64,000 bases of DNA from Nocardiopsis alborubida (GTDB taxonomy: Bacteria > Actinomycetota > Actinomycetes > Streptosporangiales > Streptosporangiaceae). A model generated the notes under the pieces. It saw only the letters and a list, made by a program, of their open reading frames with translations, had not been told where the DNA came from and ran no database searches. Shown here piece by piece: positions 58,254-64,000 of the stretch. The position numbers were made by a program, and so were the translations under genes. The stretch lies in assembly GCF_012396365.1 (NCBI RefSeq), contig NZ_JAAXPG010000005.1, positions 209,538 to 273,537 on the forward strand, read 5' to 3'. Positions within the stretch are counted from its first letter, which is position 1. Every line of letters starts with the position of its first letter.

Positions 58254-60229
58254 TGTCTGACGAACCCCCTGTGGGGGGTAGAACCCGTTCTGGGAACGCA
58301 GGGGGCGCGGTGCGCGGATCCGAGAAACGCTCCGTGTGGTGGTCGCGTGTGGCCGACCGCTTCGGGAGGCCTCAGCTCCGCCGGTTCGGCCCGCGCCGGT
58401 CCCGGGCCCGCGAGTCGGGGCGGCCCCGCCCGCTGCTGTCCCGCTGGGAGCGGCTCCTGGACCGGTGGCCCCGACGGCTCCGCCTCCCGTGGCTCCGGCC
58501 CCGCTGGGACAGCCACTCCCGCTTCGAACCCGGGCCCCTGGGGCTGCTCGGCGTCATGCTCTCGGCGATGGCGGTCACCCTGCTGCTGGTCCAGACCGGC
58601 TCCGGGGGAGGGGCCGCGGAGGACGGGCGCACCGAGGAACCCGTCACCGTGCCGGGCCCGCCCGACGGCGAACTGCGCGTCATGGTCGTCGGCGACTCGC
58701 TCTCCCAGGGCAGCAGCGGCGACTACACCTGGCGCTACCACCTGTGGTCCCACCTGCGGGAGGCCGAGGTGGAGGTCGACTTCGTCGGCCCCTACGACGG
58801 CGTCTACGGGTTGGCGGACCGGGAGTTCGGCAGCCAGGACTACGCCGACCCCGACTTCGACACCGACCACGCCGCCCGCTGGGGCACCACCGCGCAGGAC
58901 CTGTCCGCCGGTGCCGCGCGGGTGGCCGCCGAGTACCAGCCGCACTACCTGCTCCTCCTGGCCGGGACCGAGGACATCCTGGCGGGCGGCGGCGCGGACA
59001 GCGCGCTGGAGGGGGTCGGCGAGACGGTGTCCACGGTGCGCGTCGTGCGGGGGCAGACCCGGTTCGTCCTCGGGGAGCTCCCGCCGGTGGAGGACCCCCG
59101 GGCCAACGCCGAGGTCGACCGGTTCAACATGGGCCTGGTGGACCTCGCCGCGCAGCTCACCTCCAGCGACTCCCCCGTGGTGGTCGCCCGGGTCGCCGAC
59201 GGGTACGCCTCCGCCAGCGACAACTGGGACGAGGCGCACCCCAACGCGCGCGGCGAGCTGAAGATCGCGGCGGCCTTCGCCGACGCGCTCGCCGAACCGC
59301 TGGGGGTCGGCCGGACCTACCGGCGGCCGCTGCCGGAACTGGCTGTGGGGCCCGCGACCGCGCCCGAGCCCGTGGCGGAGGAGTCCGACGACGGCCTCGT
59401 GCTCAGCTGGGACACCGTGCCCGGCGCGACCGGCTACCGGGTGGTGCAGCGGCGCGTGGGACCGGACCCGGACGAGGCCGCCGTGCTTCCCGTGGAGGTG
59501 CGCGTCGACGGGGACAGCCGTTCCGTTCTGGTGGAGGCGCTCTTCAGCGGAGCCCGCTACGAGTTCGTGGTGCGCTCGTTGAAGGGCCGGGACGAGGGGG
59601 CGGAGTCCGAGCCCCTCCAGTGGGTGTGGAACGACGACCCGCCTCCGGGGCCGTCCTGGCTGCGGGTCGTCGACGGCGGGGCGACCGTGGAGTGGGAGGA
59701 CGTCGAGGAGGCCTCCCACTACGAGGTGTGGGTGCGCGCGCTGGACTGCGGGGCGGCCGACGACCGGCGCGCGCCCCTGCCTGAGGGCCGGTTCGCGCCC
59801 GTGGCCGACCACGGCCGACGCGTGCTCCCGGCCGCAGGCCGGCGCCTGCCCGTGGACGGAGGCCCGTACGCGTCCCTGGAGGGCGACCGCGTCTCGGAGG
59901 CCCCCGTCGAATCGCCCGCCCCCAGCGGCGGACCGTCCGCCCCCGGGCCCGACGCGGACCCCCGGCCGAAGCCCACGCCCACCCCCACCCCCATGCCCGT
60001 TCCCACGCCGCCTGAGCCGGAACCCGAGCCCGTCGCACCCGCACCGGACTGCGAGCGCCGCGACGGGCGCGGTCCCGGGGACGGACAGGGATGGCGCACG
60101 CTGGGCCCCGCGGGGGAGGGGCCGCGCTGGTCGGCGACGGTCTCCGGTCCCTACGAACTCGTGGTCCGCTCCTACCGCGACTACGTGGAGGGCGGCTACT
60201 CCGACAGCGTCCTGCTCGCGCGGGGCTGA
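58253..60229 (+). CDS. Membrane-anchored SGNH/GDSL hydrolase with FN3-like modules
   Basis: A 658-residue protein: a very basic cytoplasmic N-terminus (to about residue 95), one membrane segment (97-114), then an SGNH hydrolase with block I VVGDSLSQGSSGD (nucleophile Ser149) and block V DEAHPN (Asp326, His329). Two FN3-like modules follow (SWDTVPGATGYRVVQRRV and VEWEDVEEASHYEVWVRAL) and a long Pro-rich linker. Such enzymes add or remove acyl groups on surface glycans. The start is a TTG at 58253; internal GTG starts near 58310-58338 are possible. The next gene encodes an AftD-like membrane protein, so glycan acylation is a reasonable guess. Confidence 0.8.
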   Translation: MSDEPPVGGRTRSGNAGGAVRGSEKRSVWWSRVADRFGRPQLRRFGPRRSRARESGRPRPLLSRWERLLDRWPRRLRLPWLRPRWDSHSRFEPGPLGLLGVMLSAMAVTLLLVQTGSGGGAAEDGRTEEPVTVPGPPDGELRVMVVGDSLSQGSSGDYTWRYHLWSHLREAEVEVDFVGPYDGVYGLADREFGSQDYADPDFDTDHAARWGTTAQDLSAGAARVAAEYQPHYLLLLAGTEDILAGGGADSALEGVGETVSTVRVVRGQTRFVLGELPPVEDPRANAEVDRFNMGLVDLAAQLTSSDSPVVVARVADGYASASDNWDEAHPNARGELKIAAAFADALAEPLGVGRTYRRPLPELAVGPATAPEPVAEESDDGLVLSWDTVPGATGYRVVQRRVGPDPDEAAVLPVEVRVDGDSRSVLVEALFSGARYEFVVRSLKGRDEGAESEPLQWVWNDDPPPGPSWLRVVDGGATVEWEDVEEASHYEVWVRALDCGAADDRRAPLPEGRFAPVADHGRRVLPAAGRRLPVDGGPYASLEGDRVSEAPVESPAPSGGPSAPGPDADPRPKPTPTPTPMPVPTPPEPEPEPVAPAPDCERRDGRGPGDGQGWRTLGPAGEGPRWSATVSGPYELVVRSYRDYVEGGYSDSVLLARG

Positions 60230-60267
60230 CGGAGGGTCGGGGGCTGCTTTCCTGGGGCGGAGGTCTG

Positions 60268-62151
60268 ATGGTGTCGGTCGGAGGGCTGATGGTCCGGCGA
60301 GTGCGGGGAGGAAAGGGCCTCCGGGGAGAGAGCGGCGCCCGGTCGCTGTCCCGCCTGCTGCCGTGGGCCGTGGGTCTGCTCGCCGGTGTACTGGCGCTCG
60401 GCCCCGCCCTGGGACCCGGGTACGTGCTGCGCTACGACATGGTGTTCGTGCCCGGCCTGTCGCTGGGCACGGTGCTGCGGGGCGCGGACGGGTTTCCCCG
60501 GGCGATTCCCAGTGACGCCGTGGTGGCGGCGCTGTCCTCGGTCCTGCCGGGGGACGTGGTGCAGTCGCTGGCGCTGCTGGCGGTGTTCGCCGTGGGCGGG
60601 GCCGGTGCCGCGCGCCTGGTGCTGCGTGTGCTGCCCCGAGGCGGCGCCGGGGCCCTGGTGGCGTCGGCCGCCGCCGGAACCGCCTACGTGTGGAACCCGT
60701 TCGTGGCCGAGCGGCTGCTGTTGGGCCAGTGGGCGATGCTGCTGGGTTACGCGGGGCTGCCATGGGTGGTGGGGGCCTCCGTCCGTCTGGCGGAGGTGCG
60801 GCCGGGCTCGGGGTTCGCCGGGTTGGTGCGCGCGTTGGCGCCCGCCGCGGTCGGCGGGTTCTCGTCGGTGGTGCTGACCGCCCTCACCGCCGGTCCCGTC
60901 GCCCTCACAGCCCGCCCGCGCACGCCGGTCCGGCGGGTACCGGTCTGGTGGGCGCGGGCGGGGCTGTTCGCGCTGGCGCTGGTGGTGGTCTCCCTGCCCT
61001 GGCTGCTTCCGTCCCTGGCCAGCGGGGCGGGCACGGACCCGGCCGGGGTGGCGGCGTTCGCGGCCCGATCGGACACCCCGTTCGGGGTGGTCGGCTCCCT
61101 GCTGCTCCTGGGCGGGGTGTGGAACTCCGGTGCGGTTCCGGCGGGCTACGGCGAGCCGGTGACGGCCGCGGCCCGCCTGCTGCTGTGCCTGCTGTCACTG
61201 GCGGGCTGGGTGTGGCTGCTGCGCAGGGAGCGACCGGGGTTCGGCCCCGGCCTGTCGGCGGCCGCGGCCCTGGGCCTCCTGATCGCCCTGCTGGGCGCCA
61301 CCGGGCCGGGGCGTGCGCTGCTGGTCTGGCTGATCTCCGCCTGGCCGGGGTTCGGGCCGCTGCGCGACGGCCAGCTCTACGTGGCCCCGTTGTCCCTGGT
61401 CCAGGCGCTCGGCCTCGGCGCGTGCGTGTGGTGGCTGGCTGGACGGGAGGGCGCTCCGCTGCGGACGGGGCTCGCGGTGTTCGCGGCGCTGCTGCCGGTG
61501 GTGGTGCTGCCGGGGCTGCTGTGGGGCGCGAGCGGTCGGCTGGCCCCGGTGCACTTCCCCGGGGGGTGGCTGACGGCGCAGGAGGCGGTGGCCGCCGACG
61601 ACCGGCCCGGGGCGGTGCTGGTGCTGCCCTGGAGCGCCTACCGCGGCCCCGACTGGGCGGGGCGGGCCACGGTCGTCCTCGACCCGGCGACCAAGCTCTT
61701 CGACCGGCGCACCCTGTGGAACGACGACCTGGTCGTGGGCACCCCGGACGGGGGAGAGGCGGTCGTGACCGGCGAGGACGCGCGGGCGCGGCGGGCCGCC
61801 GGGGTGCTCGGTCCGGATCCGCAGACGGGCCTGCCCGAGCGGCTGGACGCCGCGGCGCTGGGCGGGCTGGGGGTGCGGTACGTGGCGGTGTCCGCGCCGG
61901 TCGATAACCAGTTCTGGTCAGGTGTGGAGGACCTGTCCGTGGTGGTGGAGGGCTCCGACATGGTGCTTCTCCGGGTGCAGGACCAGCATGTAAAGGCTGA
62001 CAAAGCTGGCATTCCGGGGTTGGAAGTTACCGGCGGGTTAGTTACAGTTGGGGCAATCATCTGGTCTATGGCTAGATCAGGTTCTAGTCTCGTTTTCCAG
62101 CGCTCCGGACCCAGCGCGGGATCGGGCGCGCGGAAGGAGATCCCCAAGTGA
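60268..62151 (+). CDS. AftD-like (DUF3367-type) polytopic membrane protein, probable GT-C glycosyltransferase
   Basis: The 627-residue protein has about twelve hydrophobic segments and an early loop ALGPGYVLRYDMVFVPGLSLG, where acidic residues of GT-C enzymes lie, then PFVAERLLLGQWAMLLGYAGLPWVVGA. The C-terminal portion is extracytoplasmic (VLPWSAYRGPDWAGRATVVLDPATK). In mycobacteria the related AftD adds arabinose to cell-wall glycans and is followed by a DUF2613 mini-protein, exactly as here, which supports the assignment. This protein is less than half of AftD's length. The last 50 residues come from unusually AT-rich DNA. Substrate unknown. Confidence 0.72.
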   Translation: MVSVGGLMVRRVRGGKGLRGESGARSLSRLLPWAVGLLAGVLALGPALGPGYVLRYDMVFVPGLSLGTVLRGADGFPRAIPSDAVVAALSSVLPGDVVQSLALLAVFAVGGAGAARLVLRVLPRGGAGALVASAAAGTAYVWNPFVAERLLLGQWAMLLGYAGLPWVVGASVRLAEVRPGSGFAGLVRALAPAAVGGFSSVVLTALTAGPVALTARPRTPVRRVPVWWARAGLFALALVVVSLPWLLPSLASGAGTDPAGVAAFAARSDTPFGVVGSLLLLGGVWNSGAVPAGYGEPVTAAARLLLCLLSLAGWVWLLRRERPGFGPGLSAAAALGLLIALLGATGPGRALLVWLISAWPGFGPLRDGQLYVAPLSLVQALGLGACVWWLAGREGAPLRTGLAVFAALLPVVVLPGLLWGASGRLAPVHFPGGWLTAQEAVAADDRPGAVLVLPWSAYRGPDWAGRATVVLDPATKLFDRRTLWNDDLVVGTPDGGEAVVTGEDARARRAAGVLGPDPQTGLPERLDAAALGGLGVRYVAVSAPVDNQFWSGVEDLSVVVEGSDMVLLRVQDQHVKADKAGIPGLEVTGGLVTVGAIIWSMARSGSSLVFQRSGPSAGSGARKEIPK

Positions 62152-62288
62152 TCAAGGTAATCGCCGCCTGCGTCATCGGTGCGGCCCTGGCGGGAGGCGC
62201 CACCTTCGTGGCCACCAACCTCGCCACGGACTCGACCGCCACCGCGGAGCCGGTGAACGAAACCCTCTACAACTACGGCGACCGCTAG
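62148..62288 (+). CDS. DUF2613-like small membrane protein
   Basis: The 46-residue protein (GTG 62148 to TAG 62288) has one hydrophobic segment, IKVIAACVIGAALAGGATFVA, and ends ETLYNYGDR, the C-terminal pattern of DUF2613 proteins. Its start overlaps the AftD-like gene's stop (GTGA), so translation is coupled. GGAAGGAGA upstream is a good ribosome site. In mycobacteria the orthologous small protein sits next to aftD. It is probably a small subunit or stabiliser of that membrane protein. Confidence 0.82.
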   Translation: MIKVIAACVIGAALAGGATFVATNLATDSTATAEPVNETLYNYGDR

Positions 62289-62521
62289 GAAGGCCGTACG
62301 GCGGAGGTCCGCGGGCGCTCCGCCCCCAGCGGGGCGCCCCACTCCCCGACTCCCGCGGCCCCGGGCACCGTCCCCCGGCCGCCCACCACCACTGACGTCC
62401 GGCCCACGGGCCCGTTCGGCGTGCGCTCCACCCTTCCCCCAGGTGGTCGCCGTGCGTGTTCACCCGCGCGCGAGAGGTAACGGAACGCGGTCCGGCCGGA
62501 CACCGCGCGGAAGGAGAGCGT

Positions 62522-64000
62522 GTGGTCTTCCAGAAGGTCCACCGGATCCGCCAGGAGGCGGAACCGGGCCTGCCCGCGGTCACCGAGGCCCCGGCCGCCG
62601 CCGTTCCCGCCCAGGCCCCCCTGGCCGGCACGGGCGCCCCCGCCATCCCAGGCGTCCCAGACAACACCGGTACCCCCGCCACCCCGGGTGTCCCGGCCGA
62701 AGCGAGCACCCCAGGCCGTACCGGCGCCCCCGCCAACACGCCCGTCCCGGCCAACACAGGCGTCCCGGTCAGCACGGGCGCGCCCACCGTCCCGGACGCC
62801 CCCGCCGACCTCGGCCCGCGCCTGGACGGCGTCCGCCTGGTCATGGTCAACTGGCGCGACCCCTGGCAGTCCACCGCGGGGGGAGCCGAGGAGTACTCCT
62901 GGCGGATCAGCCGCCACCTGGCCGAACGCGGGGCCATCGTCACCTTCCTCACCAGCCGTGAGCCCCACCAGGCGCGAGTGGAGACCAGGGACGGGATCGT
63001 CATCCGCCGCATGGGCGGCAGGTTCACCGTCTACCCGCGCGTCATGGCGTGGCTGGCCCTGTGGCGCCGCGAGTACCAGCTCGCCTTCGACTGCATGAAC
63101 GGCATCCCCTTCCTGTGCCGACTCGTCCTGCGCCGCAGCACGCGGGTGGTCAGCGTCGTCCACCACGTCCACGACCTCCAGTTCAACGCCTACTTCCCGG
63201 CGCCGGTCGCCTGGCTGGGCCGCATGCTGGAGTCGGCCGTGGCCTCGCGCGTCTACCGCCGCTGCACCACCGTCACCGTCTCGGAGTCCTCCCGCCGTGC
63301 CATGCGCGAGAAGCTGGGCTGGCGCGCGCCGATCCAGATCATCCACAACGGCGGGCTCCCCGGGCCCCAGAAGCCCCTCGACGACGCCCCCGCCCCCGCC
63401 GACATGGGCTGCCCGGCCGTGGTCAGCCTGGGCCGCCTGGTCGTCCAGAAACGGGTCTCGCGGGTGGTCGACCTCGCCCGCGCGCTGCGCGAGGAGCACC
63501 CCGGCCTGAAGGTGCACATCATCGGCCGCGGCCCCGAGGGCGAACCCCTGGCAGAGCAGGTCGCGCGCGACGGCACGGGCGACCGCGTGCGCCTGCACGG
63601 CTTCCTGCCCGAGGAGGACAAGAACAGCGTCCTGGCCTCGTGCCACCTCCACGTCACCGCCTCCGAGTTCGAGGGCTGGGGTCTGACCGTCATCGAGGCG
63701 GCCCGCCTCGGCGTGCCCACCGTGGCCTACGATGTGGACGGACTCCGCGACTCGGTCCGCGACGGCGAGACCGGGTGGCTCGTACGCGAGGGCGAGGAAC
63801 TCGCCGACGTGGTCGCGCGCGCCCTGGAGGAGCTGTCCGATCCCCGCCGGGCCGAAGCCGTCCGCCGCGCCTGTCGCGCCTGGGCGTCCCGGTTCACGTG
63901 GGAGGCCAGCGGCGCGCGGATGACCCGGCTCGTCGCCGGGGAACTGGGCCTTCCCTGCGCGGCGCAACCGGACGGTCCCGGCGCCCCGTCCCCCATCACC
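62522..64000 (+). CDS. Family 4 glycosyltransferase with low-complexity N-terminus (3' truncated)
   Basis: At least 493 residues, open at the right window edge. An N-terminal Ala/Pro/Thr/Gly/Val-rich stretch (about 18-90, units such as GVPDNTGTPATPG and NTGVPVSTGAP) precedes a GT-B fold: acceptor domain (GGAEEYSWRISRHLAERGAIVTFLT, STRVVSVVHHVHDLQF), then the donor domain with VVSLGRLVVQKRV, VHIIGRGPEG and the EX7E-type motif SEFEGWGLTVIEAARLGVPTVAYDVDGL. It transfers sugar from a nucleotide or similar donor to a glycan or lipid. GTG 62522 has AAGGAGA 6 bases upstream. Part of the surface-glycan cluster. Confidence 0.9.
   Translation, partial: MVFQKVHRIRQEAEPGLPAVTEAPAAAVPAQAPLAGTGAPAIPGVPDNTGTPATPGVPAEASTPGRTGAPANTPVPANTGVPVSTGAPTVPDAPADLGPRLDGVRLVMVNWRDPWQSTAGGAEEYSWRISRHLAERGAIVTFLTSREPHQARVETRDGIVIRRMGGRFTVYPRVMAWLALWRREYQLAFDCMNGIPFLCRLVLRRSTRVVSVVHHVHDLQFNAYFPAPVAWLGRMLESAVASRVYRRCTTVTVSESSRRAMREKLGWRAPIQIIHNGGLPGPQKPLDDAPAPADMGCPAVVSLGRLVVQKRVSRVVDLARALREEHPGLKVHIIGRGPEGEPLAEQVARDGTGDRVRLHGFLPEEDKNSVLASCHLHVTASEFEGWGLTVIEAARLGVPTVAYDVDGLRDSVRDGETGWLVREGEELADVVARALEELSDPRRAEAVRRACRAWASRFTWEASGARMTRLVAGELGLPCAAQPDGPGAPSPIT

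Overview
The window is high-GC DNA (mostly C or G at third codon positions) with many GTG starts and ATGA/GTGA gene overlaps. Its gene order is classic Actinobacteria: MoxR/DUF58 cluster, mtrA-mtrB-lpqB, comF-like gene, hpf, secA, and prfB-ftsE-ftsX-smpB-ssrA. DUF397, DasR, LpqB, MtrAB and a mycothiol-dependent isomerase-family protein all point the same way. A Nocardiopsis-like streptosporangiale fits best; this is inference from gene content and style, not from a database search.

Layout. 1-873: tail of a Ser/Thr kinase. 878-5548: an unknown gene, a MerR regulator, S-adenosylhomocysteine hydrolase (ahcY) and a second, archaeal/Thermotoga-type SAH-hydrolase paralogue. 5624-15848: RDD and SpoIIM membrane proteins, a DUF397 protein plus a large STAND NTPase that interrupt the block, then a leftward operon with translational coupling (DUF58, MoxR, DUF4350, DUF4129, glycerophosphodiesterase-type membrane protein). 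16271-24076: mtrA-mtrB-lpqB, a DinB/maleylpyruvate-isomerase-like protein, a ComF-like phosphoribosyltransferase, a 742-base leader full of hairpins, and hpf. 24219-28043: a small membrane protein and secA. 28175-29354: a divergent Lrp/AsnC and LysE exporter pair. 29587-35921: a DasR-controlled N-acetylglucosamine cluster (EIIC, dasR, SIS isomerase/deaminase, EIIB, EIIA, GH3 lipoprotein) around a dre-like palindrome. 36034-43340: two HAD proteins, a conserved hypothetical and the 180-kDa-class NAD-glutamate dehydrogenase. 43448-50025: prfB, ftsE, ftsX, smpB, a penicillin-binding-protein homologue that has lost its catalytic lysines, and tmRNA. 50428-53223: CPBP protease, PadR, DUF1700-like protein and a methyltransferase. 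53327-58132: aldo/keto reductase, a small unknown, nagA, a cysteine-type leader peptide ahead of an FMN reductase, and a permease. 58253-64000: a surface-polysaccharide type cluster (anchored SGNH hydrolase with FN3-like modules, AftD-like membrane protein, DUF2613 mini-protein, and a glycosyltransferase cut by the window end).

How the parts work together. The GlcNAc genes form a route of surface GH3 cleavage, PTS uptake and phosphorylation, deacetylation (nagA, about 20 kb away) and deamination, under DasR. MtrAB-LpqB, FtsEX and the PBP homologue belong to envelope growth and division. SmpB, tmRNA, RF2 and HPF are a translation and ribosome-rescue set. No rRNA, tRNA, CRISPR array, insertion sequence or prophage was seen. 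The most unusual signals are the pseudo-PBP, the SAH-hydrolase paralogue with a changed substrate-site residue, competing hairpins before hpf, the leader peptide before the FMN reductase, and the 17-base-periodic CTAGGT repeats before the CPBP-PadR operon.
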